Source: Neurospora intermedia (Eukaryota; Ascomycota; Sordariomycetes; Sordariales; Sordariaceae). Taken from it: 64,000 bases of DNA. The position numbers and the translations under genes are program-made. Each line of letters opens with the position of its first letter. Position 1 is the stretch's first letter. Positions 54,001 through 64,000 of the stretch are shown here, piece by piece. The stretch lies in assembly GCA_037102815.1 (NCBI GenBank), contig BTPP01000007.1, positions 1,550,001-1,614,000 on the forward strand. Direction: 5' to 3'. The notes under the pieces are model-generated. The model worked only from the letters and a program-made list of their open reading frames with translations, was not told the DNA's origin and made no database searches.

Positions 54001-55172
54001 TGGTGCCGATGAGCCTGCAACCAAGAAGGCCGGTGCTCTTGCTGAAGGCGATGAGGACGAGGATGCTGCGGGCTGGGACATGGGCGATGACATTGTTCCG
54101 GAAGTCGAGGAGGGCTTCGTCAACGTGGAGAGCGCGGATGCCGGCGGTGCTGCAAGCAGTGAAGCGGATCTGTGGTCCCGGAACTCACCGCTTGCAGTTG
54201 ATCACGTCGCTGGTGGTTCTTTTGAGTCGGCAATGCAGCTGCTCAACCGCCAGGTTGGCGCTGTCAACTTTGCTCCGCTCAAGCCTCGCTTCTTGGAGGT
54301 TTACCAGGCCTCCAAGACTTATCTCCCTGCCGCGGCTAGCCTGGACCCTCTCGTCAACTACGTCCGCAGGAATCCCGAGGAGACGGATCCCAGGAAGGTT
54401 CTCCCTATCATCCCAAGGGACCTCGAGTACCTTGCTTCTAATGACCTGCAGCGCGGTTATGACGCGATGAGGGCGAACAAGCTCGAGGATGGTGTCAAGA
54501 TCTTCAAGGGCATTCTGCATTCCGTCCTTGTCAACGCTGTAGGCAGTGATGGAGAGGTGGCTGAGGCCAAGAAGCTCATCGCTTCAGCCTGCGAGTACTC
54601 GGTTGCCATGTCCATCGAGTTGGCCCGCAGGCAACTTGGTTCTCCGGACCAGGTCAACAGCGATCCCTCGCTCCAGAAGCGGAGCTTGGAACTGTCGGCC
54701 TACTTCACCATTCCCAAGATCGAGGTTCCCCATCGCCAGCTTGCCTTGCTTAACGCAATGAACCTGGCTGTGCGGAGCAAGAACTACAGCTCCGCCCTTA
54801 GCTTTGCCAACAGGATATTGGCCAACGGAGGAGCCACCAAGATCACTGAGAGTGTATGTGATCACCTATATAACCTTGCCCTTTTGTTTTTCTTTTTGGT
54901 AGAGACGCTGACATATTTGAAAATAACAGGCCAAGAGAACCAAGGCGCAATGCGAGCGCAACCCTCACGACGCCGTGGAGATCGAGTTCGATCAGTTTGC
55001 CGAGTTTGAGATCTGCGCTGCCAGCTTCACGCCCATCTACAGCGGTACCCCTTACGAGGAGTGCGCGTTTGACGGAGCCAAGTACCACACCAAGTACAAG
55101 GGCACGGTGTGCACAGTCTGCGAGGTTTGCGAGGTCGGAAAGCACGGCAGTGGCCTGAAGCTATTTGCTTAA
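51014..55172 (+). CDS. cop1: coatomer (COPI) alpha subunit, seven exons, 1223 aa
   Basis: Exons are 51014-51043, 51128-51177, 51295-51421, 51490-51790, 51871-52109, 52172-54853 and 54930-55172. The protein begins [20 protein letters not shown], the usual COPI alpha start. Residues 1-320 hold six WD40 repeats (for example [55 protein letters not shown]). These are spread over five short exons, while the second beta-propeller and the alpha-solenoid come from one long exon. The C-terminal domain (from about residue 880) binds epsilon-COP and includes [18 protein letters not shown] and a CXXC pair near the end. The subunit is part of the Golgi-to-ER vesicle coat and its propeller recognises KKXX retrieval signals on cargo. 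The length is normal for the family (about 1220). Exon 1 has ten codons only. Confidence 0.96.
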
Positions 55173-55661
55173 AAAGGGGTGGATGTGTTTGCAGTGGGTG
55201 CTACACGATTATGGGGGGTTTTGATGACAGGTATTGTAGTAGTTAAGTCTAAAGTACAGTCAAAGTAGGTATAATGATCGCGTTTCTTGCTTTCTTCTGC
55301 AGGAAGAACAGGGGAGAAGAGAAAAGGAAAGACAAAACTGTTTAGGACGCGCCTGTTGCATAACAATGACTGCCTACTATCGAGTAAGTTCGCGTGCTAT
55401 AACCCGAACATGAAAGTCGTTGTCGCCTGAACTGTCAATTAGATAAGTCCATGCCAGACGCAAGCCGTGATATCATTCATCATATTCGTGTATACATAAA
55501 GGCGACACACGGAACGCAACGGTAAGTATTGTATCTGTACGCGGCCTCTGTTTTGCCTATGTAGCTAGATCTCTAAGGACCATCGTTTAAAAACGCTTGC
55601 GTAAACCATCCCAACCCAACCCATACCACACCGGCCAGCCACTTTCTTGTTTTTCCCCTGC
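55173..55661. other. convergent spacer between COPI alpha and RPN12 genes
   Basis: It is 489 bases, holding both 3' UTRs. Nothing else is seen. Confidence 0.6.
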
Positions 55662-56677
55662 TTAGACGATCGTCTCCAACTCCCTAGCATAACCCAGCGT
55701 ATTCTCGATGATCAACCGGCTGAAGGGCTTCTCCTGCTCGGCACCGGCCTCCTCCGTCGCCGGCTCAGCAGACGGGAAGTAGATGTGGCCGTCCTTAAGT
55801 ACCCAGCCGCGGGAGCGGGCGAACTCGACCACTTCGCCCTCGGACTCGAGGAAGAGGAGCGACTTGGTGGAGGAGATGGGAAGCGAGGGGTAGGCGCGCT
55901 CGGAAGAGGAGGCGATTTCGGAGCGGATTTGGAAAGTGAGGATCTGTTGACAGTAGGATGTGGTGGTTAGTGATTAATGTGGTACAGATAGTTAATCCTG
56001 ATATCGTTGCTGGGGGTGAAGCGAAAGAGAAGGACCTAGGAGGAAAAGGTAGAGAAAACAAGACGCAAAAAAAAGAAAAACCCACGAACCTCGGAAAAGA
56101 CTCCATACTCCTCACAAGGAACCTCGCCCTTCTTCATTGCCTTCCACACACGATCATAGCTCCCCTCCATCAGCCACCTCTCCAGCTTGATGGGATACCC
56201 GAGATATCTATCCGCCTCCAGCTCGCGCGTCGCGCCACCCAGCCTCGTGCTCAGCGCCTCCAGCTCGCTATGGAACTCGGCATACTGTCCCTGCGTCAAC
56301 AGCAGCAGCAGATACAAGCCCGTGACCTTGTTCTTCTCCTCCCTGTTTGCGTCCGCGCCGGCAATCCTGCCACCAGCAGCACCGGTACCGACAGTACTCT
56401 CGAGCTCGTAGAACCCTTGGAGCTGGCTGACGTAGCGCAAAAAGGCGTCGGGGTTCTTGGCGCGGATCGAGGCCAGGGCACCTTGCTCGTAGACTTGGCG
56501 GGCGAGAGAGAAGAGGGAGGGGTTGGAGGCGGAACCGGGCGCGGTCGGGGTCAGCGCGTTGAGTTGGAGGAGCAAGAGTTTGGCTTTGGAGAGGAGGGCG
56601 GAGGAGTCGGTGTAGGAGAGGGAGGAGGCGGAGGTCTGGAGTTGGGTGAGGATTTGGGTGAGTTGTCGTTCTGCCAT
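55662..56677 (-). CDS. rpn12: 26S proteasome lid subunit RPN12 (PSMD8), two exons, 289 aa
   Basis: The exons are 56677-56090 (196 codons) and 55943-55662 (94 codons with stop). The intron 56089-55944 begins GTTCGT, a less usual donor, and ends CAACAG; the join CEEYGVFSE/ILTFQIRSEI matches the family exactly. The protein has the CSN8/PSMD8/eIF3K fold: YLGYPIKLERWLMEGSYDRVWKAMKKGEVPCEEY, then SERAYPSLPISSTKSLLFL and the winged-helix part EVVEFARSRGWVLKDGHIYF, ending YARELETIV. It is a PCI-type scaffold subunit of the proteasome regulatory lid and the last to be added during lid assembly. The frame is open upstream of the chosen ATG to 57115 but that part is low-complexity and absent from relatives. 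Confidence 0.95.
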
Positions 56678-59121
56678 GTTGGGCGGTTGTGGAGTCTGGT
56701 TGTGGTGTTGTGGTGGTGGTGATACTGGGGTTGCGGCAAGTCGAGGTTCGTTTGTTGTTCTAGCTTCTAGGTGGTTGTTGAAGCTATCGCGGGCGGCAAA
56801 TGGGTGTGACGGTTGGGTAAATGCGTCGCGTATGTGTGTTCTGATTCCGAGTGGATATTTTTGTGGTACTAGATAGACCGGCGATGTTGTATGGTTTGTC
56901 GTCGGGAGTTTGTTGATAGTTTTGGCTTGTATTGGGAAACGAGGCAGTGGATGTAGGTAGGTACGTAGTTTGATGTCGAGGCTGATGGTTGGATGCTTGC
57001 TGTCTTGGGGGGCGTCACGGCGGCAGGCTGACGGGGTGACGTTTTGGCAAGTGGGAGCTGTACTGTAGCCAGCTTGCTTGGCATGCGCCCGCTGCTGCCG
57101 TGGGTCGAGCTCCACGACCCCGCCAGCTGCAGGCGATTGGAGCAGCTGGCTCGTGCACGGGTTTCTTCCTTCTTGGTGGAATAGCTTATCGATAGCGTGT
57201 TGTGATAGCGGCTTTCTAGTTCCTGTACCTTGATGGCCGGCATTTTACACTAGTGAAAACTCTTTTGCGCAGAAGGCACGAACGAGTTTCACTCGACGGG
57301 GTCGTGTTACGCCTTCAGTTCCGCTCACAGGGCTTGTGGCATGTATTCCAAGGGAATCGATAGGTTCACCTGACTGATGCCGTTGACGAGATGCGCACTT
57401 GCCCGCAACAGGTGAAGAGAGCTGGAAATTTCTTCCGGTGAACTTGACTTGGTTTGTTCAACTTCCACGATCGGATCTAAAACATGAGTGATGAACTCCC
57501 CCTCGACTAGTAATGTTCCAGAATGTCATCCCTGGACACGACCTCCTACTTCGAGACCTAGATCCATAACCTCGATATCTTTACTCGCTCCTCCTTACAT
57601 GTCTTTTCTTCCTTGTTGCTTCCATTCTACTACAACCTAGATCTTGCTTCCTGTCAGAACTACCTACTGCCGACAGTGGCGGTTCAGACACAGAGGTCGA
57701 CGATATCACAATGACGTCCCGGACAAAACGGATTTCAAACCTCCAAGAGGCTAATGTCAAAGCCTCGCGCTCAAAAGGTATGTAGATACTCGCCTTGGAG
57801 CGCTATTCTTATAGTGTTTGCATCCGTCATGTCTATGAGTGTTCGGACTGGCACTGGGTACCACCTACTTGTAACTATAGGAATGTGGAGGTCTCACATG
57901 CACCGAATATTCGACGCACTTGACCAGTCAGGGGCCGAGAGCGTCCAACACAAACTCCCAGCGGCCGCCAAGTTGCCGTCGACAGAGGCACAGCAGGGCA
58001 GAGTCACTCTATCGCCGCATGTACATCGCACAGTACACTACTTGTACACCTCGCTCCAGAGTTGAGTTGAGGCTCTTCTCCAGTTACGAGCAAACCAGGC
58101 AAGGCAGTGGGAGATACCTCTATGAGAAGTTCAAAATCTGCAACCTTCACTGCCATCTTGACTCTCGATACACTCACTCTAGGAGGCGATTCAAAAATAG
58201 AGTCAGGCACCAAGCCACACTGTTGCCGCTGGATTCGGGCTGGTCCGCTGGGCCATGAAATTGGACGTTGGTCGCATCCCGTGCGAGACCCGGATTTGGC
58301 ATCCGCAACATACACTCGCTACACACACCATCACCCATAGAGCACTCTGGAACTGCATATTGCCTGTCCCCAAGGGGCGTAAGCCAAGCAAGCTCTTCGA
58401 GACCTTCACCCTTGCTTTGTTCAAGTTATGGGTACCCTACCTTACCTTGCTCCGTGCTATTCCATTTTATTATGCGGGTCGCCCTGCCTGGCTGTGCCGA
58501 GCTGTCGAGAGATCACGGGCGCTCCCTTCGAGACAAGAGACCGTTTTTCTTGAGACTTGCTTGCTTTCGTTTCGTATAGGAAGCATTCTCCTCCGTTCTC
58601 GACATACCAAGCTTCTCTTTTCTTTGACTTTTTCAGTCATCGCAACCATCAACATCATCAAAGACACCGGATGAGACCAATACACTCGCAGCATCCCACG
58701 TCTACCTCTACAAGTAGTGGAAGACTATAGTACACTGAAGCTTCAACTTGGCGCCCCTCCTGACTTGCTAAAGTTCCCCTGCAAACGTCCCCGCAACCCC
58801 TCTCTCCCTTTCTCTCTTTGCGGCCGTCATAACGACAAAGCTTGAACCCACTACGCTACATACCTTTACATACCTTACATTTCTACATACCACGACACCG
58901 GAAGTGGGGGAGCCGCTGCTCACACTACTACCACTACTACTACTGTATGCTTTTGGACGGGATTTACCATTGGAGTTGTCGGACCGGACATTCTGGACAT
59001 AGTGGGCGGATGTGCTGACGAATACACGTTTTCGGAAACTTATACAGTCGCGGCCAAGCCATTGGAGCCATTGTCACCACTGTTGCCCCTGGCCCTATTT
59101 ACAGAAAAAGACTCCCCCGAA
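56678..59121. other. divergent spacer between RPN12 and the SKT5-like gene
   Basis: This 2.4-kb stretch holds the RPN12 promoter on the left and a long promoter and leader for the SKT5-like gene on the right. A possible small two-exon frame at 57711-58065 was considered and not accepted. No other feature is recognised. Confidence 0.5.
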
Positions 59122-62100
59122 ATGCCTACCTTGGGCGCAACGTTTGTCCCTGGAGGCTATGATGACTATTTCATGCCCGAAGTTGTCGCACCAGCCCCGC
59201 AACGGTAAGCCACTTTCTTGCCCGCCCTACAAGTGCCTCGTCAATTTGACCGCAAATTATCAACTACATTTTGCGCCGTCGGGTCCGATCTACATAGTAA
59301 TATTGGACCGGAGTTGCATGGCTTGCGAAATGACGAATCTGCTACAAGGCTCCGCCAGCAGACGGAAAAGGGCTGAGTGGAGGGCTGAGCCGCTGAACGG
59401 CGAGCGCTGAGAGGCTAACGGACATGTTGCGATATGTTTCTACAGGGTAATGCCAGAGGTGCCTCAGAACATGCAAAAGGACATCCAACGCATGGAACTC
59501 GAAGCTCGTGAAGTCGATCCTCAAAAGAACAACGGCACCAACGGTAGTGCGAAGAACAGGGACCAACAACAAGACGAAAAGACGTAAGTCTATCCATACC
59601 CGACCCTGATTCCCACCGACCGACCTGCCCAGGGGAGGGGATCCATACCGGTACGCTGGCTTCCAGCAGAGGGGGAGTTCCAGGATCCCTCCGTTCGGGT
59701 GGGGCGTTTATGCGCGTATGGCACATGTCGATGCGCTGTATACCGCAATCTATAAATGCAAGGTGACCTGCTGCTGACGGCTTGCCCAACCTTGGTGGGC
59801 AACAAACAGGTTCAAGCCTTTCCAACAACGCTCCGGCGCCCGGTCGACAGCCATGGACGCACCCTCGTTCTCCCCTTTCCCCAAGGTCAAGGGCGAGAAC
59901 ATCCCTCCGAGCGACGAGGAGAAGGAAGAGATCCTCTACCAGGCCCGCACCCTGGTCCTTCACTCCAACAATGTCTCGATGCAGGTGACATGGGCGCGCG
60001 ACTCGTTGATTTGGGTCGACATAGCCCAGGAGGCCGCCGCCAGAGACTGGAAGCGTGACGGGAAGGGAAGGGAACGGCCATCGACGCCTACGACAGAGCA
60101 CGAATTGCGCGTCGACGCTCTCAACATCATCGAGTACCTGGCAAGCCAAGATCATCCCGAGGCGAACTTTATGAAGGGAAAATGGCTGGAGTTCGGCAAG
60201 TTTGGATATCGCGAGAACAAGCGGGAAGCCTACGCCCACTACAAGAGGGCGGCAGAGAACGGATACGGTAGGGCCGAATACCGCATGGGCATGCTCTACG
60301 AAAACTCCAACGACATCCCCAACGCCATCAAGCACTACGAGGCCGGCGTGAGGATGAAGGATACTGCCTCCAACTACCGATTAGGCATGATACACCTCAT
60401 GGGCCAGCACGGCTTCCACAAGGATATTCTCCAGGGCCTCGACATGATCCAGCTTGCAGCCGACACGGCCGATGAGGACTCTCCGCAGGGCGCTTATGTG
60501 TACGGCCTGCTTCTTTCCCGAGAGCTTCCCGACATTACCATTCCCGAAGACATTCTCCCGTTTGATTTGGTCGTCGCTCGCCAGTATATCGAGAAGGCGG
60601 CATACCTTGGCTTCCCCAAGGCACAGCTGAAGATGGGTCAGGCGTATGAACTCAGTCAGCTTGGGTGCGACTTCAATCCAACCTACTCCCTTCATTACTA
60701 CGGCCTTGCTGCCCGCCAGGGACAAAGCGAAGCTGCGTTGGGTGTTAGCAGGTGGTTTTTGTTTGGCTTCGAGGGTGCCTTTTCCAAAAATGAGGCACTC
60801 GCGTATAAGTACGCTCTGGATGCAGCCAACGCCGGCTTAGCGACAGGCGAGTTTGCCATGGGATACTATCATGAAATAGGTATTCATGTACAAAAGAATG
60901 TCGTCGAGGCACGAAAGTGGTACGAAAAGGCGGCGGAGCATGGAAACAAGGATGCCATGACCAGATTGGATTCACTGAGCCAGTCCAAGACGCTGACGAA
61001 GCAGGACCACGAAACAACCACACTTACGCGTATCAAGTCTCAGCACGGCTCGCAGCGCGGCAAGCGCCCTGAGCGGTTCTCAAGACCCACGGAAGTGTTG
61101 CCTACCCTGAGTGAGGGTGATCCCGGCGACAACGTGCCTCCAGTTCCTGTCAAAGCGTCTCAAGGATCGGCAATGGGCCATGATCAGATTGACTTTCCAG
61201 ATCCTGCACGAAACGTGAATAGACCACCTGCCTTTACGGTCAATTTCGATTCGAACCCGAACCTGAACCTGAACCTGACCTTGCGGTCCAAGTCCACGGC
61301 ACCGTATCCCGAGGACACTAGGCCTCCGCCGCTCAGAGCGCGTACTAACACCGCACCGTATCCGGAAGACGATATGCGTCACCCGTCTCCTCCACCACAC
61401 ATGCAGCAGAACTATCTGTCTGCGAAACCCCTAGCACCTCATTTCAACCCGGGAATCCGCCCGTCATCAAGCTCGGGTGGTCCACATGCCGACCGGCCAA
61501 TGAGCGCTTTCGGGATCCGGCCTAACTCAGCCAACGGTCCTTCCGCACCACAAGGCCCCGGGCCCCGAGGCCGAGTTCCTCCCGGGGCAGTTGGTACTTG
61601 GGAACCACAGGTCTCACCTGGGTATAGACAACCCAGTCCCGGACCTGGCCCCGGCCCTCGACCTGATTACAGACAAAACAGCTATCGCCCTCCACATGAT
61701 GTCGGTCCCGGACCCTCGCCACAGCGGATGAGTGGAGGTGCTGGTCCCGGCATTCCGCCCTCTGCTGCACCCATTGGCGATCCCATGAGACAAAGACTGC
61801 AGAAGCCCAATCCGAATGCCGGCAATTATCCTCCGGCTCAGCAGGTTGGAGGTGCCATGCATAGTCCTCAACAAAGTCCAGGCCTTCCGCCCATGATGAG
61901 TGGTGGCGCGCAACCAGGCTATGGCTCTAGGCCAAACAACAGCAGACCAAACAGCGATGCCTACGGTCATGGGCAGGGTGGTCCTCCTATGCCTGGGCGG
62001 TTCCCGACCGGCACTCCTACTTCCGGGAACGGTGGTCCCATGCCAAGGCCAGATAGATTGGACAGTCTAGCTACGGGAGGCAGACCGGGTTCAAATGGAG

Positions 62101-62454
62101 GCCAAGGTCCATCTGGAGCTGGAATCGGAAGGATAGCAAGCGCACCGCCAGTACAGCAACACCAACCGCCTCACCCACATAGCAAACCTACCCATAGCCC
62201 TGGGCCTTCCGCGAGTCCGACGCCGAGCGCAGCCAGTACGACAAGGCTGCCGGGGCACGGGGGCGCTGGTGGGAAATCCAACATTGAGCATCCCGATGGC
62301 AAGACTGTCGGAAATGGACCGGCTACTTTTGAGGAGATGGGCATCCCGCAGGGGAAAAACGACAGCGACTGTGTAAGTTTACTTGCCCTGGCTTTTGCTT
62401 TCCTCTTTTCTTTTGGACGGATTCTAATAAGGGTTACAAATAGGTTGTGATGTG
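59122..62454 (+). CDS. SKT5/CHS4-type chitin synthase activator with Sel1 repeats and CAAX box, four exons, 931 aa
   Basis: Exons are 59122-59204, 59446-59583, 59810-62372 and 62443-62454. The N-terminus is short and disordered (MPTLGATFVPGGYDDYF). The conserved domain starts near residue 105 and contains Sel1-like repeats at about 150-400 (AYAHYKRAAENGYGRAEYRMG, ARQYIEKAAYLGFPKAQLKMG, ARKWYEKAAEHGNKDAMTRL). Residues about 420-910 are Pro/Gly/Ser-rich and disordered. The last exon has only 12 bases, giving Val-Val-Met-stop after a Cys at the end of exon 3, so the mature transcript ends CVVM, a farnesylation-type CAAX box as in yeast Skt5 (Chs4). Prenylation would anchor it at the plasma membrane, where Skt5 binds and activates class IV chitin synthase. 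The first two joins are supported by frame and consensus; the start ATG is the first in frame after upstream stops and could lie further upstream if another exon exists. Confidence 0.9.
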
Positions 62455-63231
62455 AGGTCGCGGTGTGCGCGCTTCTCCTACCTTCGCGTCGATAATGCTG
62501 GTAGGATCTGATACCCAGCCTGTAGCTCCAGGATCATTGCGTTGAGTTTGCAGGGAGTTGGCGGAGTTGTGCGTGTATGTTTAAATAGGTGACCTGTTTG
62601 CTGGTTTGCTTTGGTCAACTCAGCGAGACTGTTAGATGGGGGATAGGAGCTGCCGCAACTATGTTCGCGTGAACTCCCGCTCATGTAGAAATGATGTAGT
62701 CCTCTTCATATCGGGCACAGTGGGAAGAGATACGATAGCAACTTGCAATGAGGAAAACAAGTACAATTAAGTAACATGACCTGTGCAAGATGGTAACGAT
62801 GTGTGGGCGCTCTACTGCCGGGACTGATTGCTGAAGGTCTGCATCATGCTTGCTTGCACGGCCTACATAGGAGAAGGCACTGGTATATATAGTCGAATGC
62901 ACGCTGTTTGCAGTAGAACTTAAGGAAGCGATCACGACGATGGCTGACGCACAAGAAGTTCGGGACTCCTGAGGAAGTCATTTCCAGGCTCAATGGCTGG
63001 CGGTGTGCCGGGCTGGTACGGAGAGGTGAATATAACGCAGCCGCCCCCAAAAAAGGGTTTAAGTCAGTCTGTCATCCTGTAGAATCGAGTTCTTTTCAGT
63101 TCTGTACAATCTTTGATCCCGTCAGATATATTGCCTAATGTCCTACTGTTGACTGTACATTGCTTGGTAGGAACTTTCCGGCTGCCTGGCTGAAGGGAAA
63201 TCGACATTTCCATCTGATCCATGGCGGCACC
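62455..63231. other. convergent spacer between SKT5-like and carrier genes
   Basis: Both 3' UTRs lie here. No coding frame or structured element is convincing. Confidence 0.5.
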
Positions 63232-64000
63232 TCAAGCAGCACCCATGCCAGCAAGCTCGCCGCTTCCCAAAGTTCCCGCTTCGACACCACCGGTGCCCGA
63301 TGCCTTCGCCCTCCTGCCCTGCCCAAGTTCCGTCATGATCCACTCATACATTGCCCACTGCACAGCATTGACGATGAAAGCCCTGACACTACAAACCGCC
63401 AACCCCCTAAAGAACGGCTTGACCCCGCCCTCTCTGTAGGTCAGCTTGGCGACTTCCCAAGCTCCCAATGGCCTTTGCTTCATCCGCTGGCTCGCCGTCC
63501 TGCCGTCCAAGAGTGCAGTTTGCTCCCCTTGGGTTTCGATAATACTACCGGAACCCGAAGCAAGTGGAAGTGGAAGGATCCCCTGGGTCTGAACCCGTGT
63601 CTTGATCACGTCCAGGGGGAAAATGCTCGCCCAAGTGATGATTCCCGCCAGTCCACCGCAGAGAAGGACGCGGGCTGCTTCGGAGGTCAAGATACCTCCT
63701 CCGGCCTGAGGAGAAGAAGAAGAAGATTCCCCCGAGAAAGATTCCCCCGAGGTAGAAGAAGAGGAAGAAGCAGCAGCAGCAGCAGCAGCAGCAGCCACCA
63801 TCCATCTCGAACTCAACTCATAACTCCAAAAATAGAACCCATACCCGATACTATCCCTCAGCGCCGTCACTCCCCCGCCAAAGTAAAGGCCTTTGATTCC
63901 TTGGGTGCGAAGGACGTGTTTGGTTACTTGCCATGATGATGATGATGATGATGACCCTTTTTTCTCTGTTCCTCCTACTATTCCTATTCCCCCTCTACTA
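63232..64000 (-). CDS. mitochondrial carrier (SLC25) protein, C-terminal part, runs off right edge
   Basis: The frame is open from 64000 to the stop at 63232-63234 (256 codons); the 5' part is outside the window and an intron near the edge is possible. Seen are the end of one carrier repeat (HVLRTQGIKGLYFGGGVTALRDSIGYGFYFWSYE) and a full last repeat: GGLAGIITWASIFPLDVIKTRVQTQG with the Pro-x-Asp-x-x-Lys signature, then GGVKPFFRGLAVCSVRAFIVNAVQWAMYEWI. This arrangement is that of amino-acid or carnitine-type carriers of the inner mitochondrial membrane; the substrate is not decided here. Two repeat-encoded inserts are unusual: a Ser run (TCA units, 63933-63954) and an Ala-Ser tract (GCA repeats, 63769-63796). 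Both sit in loops between helices. Confidence 0.88.
   Translation of the reverse strand, partial: SRGGIGIVGGTEKKGSSSSSSSWQVTKHVLRTQGIKGLYFGGGVTALRDSIGYGFYFWSYELSSRWMVAAAAAAAAASSSSSTSGESFSGESSSSSPQAGGGILTSEAARVLLCGGLAGIITWASIFPLDVIKTRVQTQGILPLPLASGSGSIIETQGEQTALLDGRTASQRMKQRPLGAWEVAKLTYREGGVKPFFRGLAVCSVRAFIVNAVQWAMYEWIMTELGQGRRAKASGTGGVEAGTLGSGELAGMGAA
63769..63796. repeat. GCA trinucleotide repeat in the carrier gene
   Basis: CAG/GCA units repeat about nine times and encode an Ala run on the minus strand, next to GAA units that encode Ser. Confidence 0.85.
63933..63954. repeat. ATG/TGA trinucleotide repeat near the right edge
   Basis: ATG is repeated seven times on the plus strand; read on the minus strand in the carrier frame it gives a Ser run. 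Confidence 0.85.

Noticed and set aside
57711-58065. Possible small two-exon gene (57711-57777 joined to 57881-58065, about 83 aa)
   Set aside because: The ATG context and donor GTATGT are good, but no clear branch point is seen, the product has no recognisable character and it lies in the probable leader region of the SKT5-like gene. It may be an upstream ORF.
1-64000. CRISPR arrays, phage, plasmid or bacterial operon features
   Set aside because: The window is eukaryotic fungal DNA; no spaced direct repeats of that type, Shine-Dalgarno organisation or integrases were seen.

Overview
The window is genomic DNA of a filamentous ascomycete, most likely Neurospora or a close Sordariales relative. 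The signs are short introns (about 55-120 nt) with GTRNGT donors and CAG/TAG acceptors, GC-rich third codon positions, tRNA genes with introns after position 37, long non-coding spacers, and a gene set typical of Sordariales (a RAD54 homologue called MUS-25 in Neurospora, a GH51 arabinofuranosidase next to an AA9 LPMO, DUF1996 and NLP secreted proteins). All exon joins were worked out by hand from reading frame, splice consensus and family alignment.

Left third (1-18 kb): the N-terminal part of a GT90 (CAP10-like) glycosyltransferase runs off the left edge. It is followed by a long spacer with a 32-bp hairpin and a tRNA-Asp gene, then a divergent mitochondrial-carrier-like protein, a secreted NLP (necrosis and ethylene-inducing-like protein), a tandem pair of paralogous genes that I do not recognise, a four-exon DUF1996 secreted protein, and a 608-residue Arg/Ser-rich protein of unknown function.

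Middle (18-36 kb): a 102-residue two-exon protein, a seven-exon GH51 alpha-L-arabinofuranosidase and a three-exon AA9 LPMO in the same orientation (a small plant-biomass locus with candidate CRE-1 and XLR-1/XlnR sites), a protein containing a captured copia-type Pol beta-barrel domain, an F-box protein, then about 5 kb without protein genes that holds a tRNA-Ser(GCT) gene with a decayed partial copy and an inverted repeat.

Right part (36-64 kb): a housekeeping stretch with a Sec7-PH Arf exchange factor, MUS-25/RAD54, the ER folding sensor UGGT, the COPI alpha subunit (divergent from UGGT), the proteasome lid subunit RPN12, a SKT5/CHS4-type chitin synthase activator with Sel1 repeats and a CAAX box on a 12-nt last exon, and a mitochondrial carrier cut by the right edge. 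Arf exchange factor, COPI alpha and UGGT all serve the early secretory pathway, and RPN12 belongs to the machinery that destroys proteins rejected there. Their proximity may be chance.

The points most worth a second look are the SKT5-like terminal intron, whose retention would swap the prenylation box for a hydrophobic tail; the captured retrotransposon domain lacking its catalytic aspartate; the tandem orphan pair; the isolated hairpin at 1.9 kb; and the tRNA-Ser relic structure.
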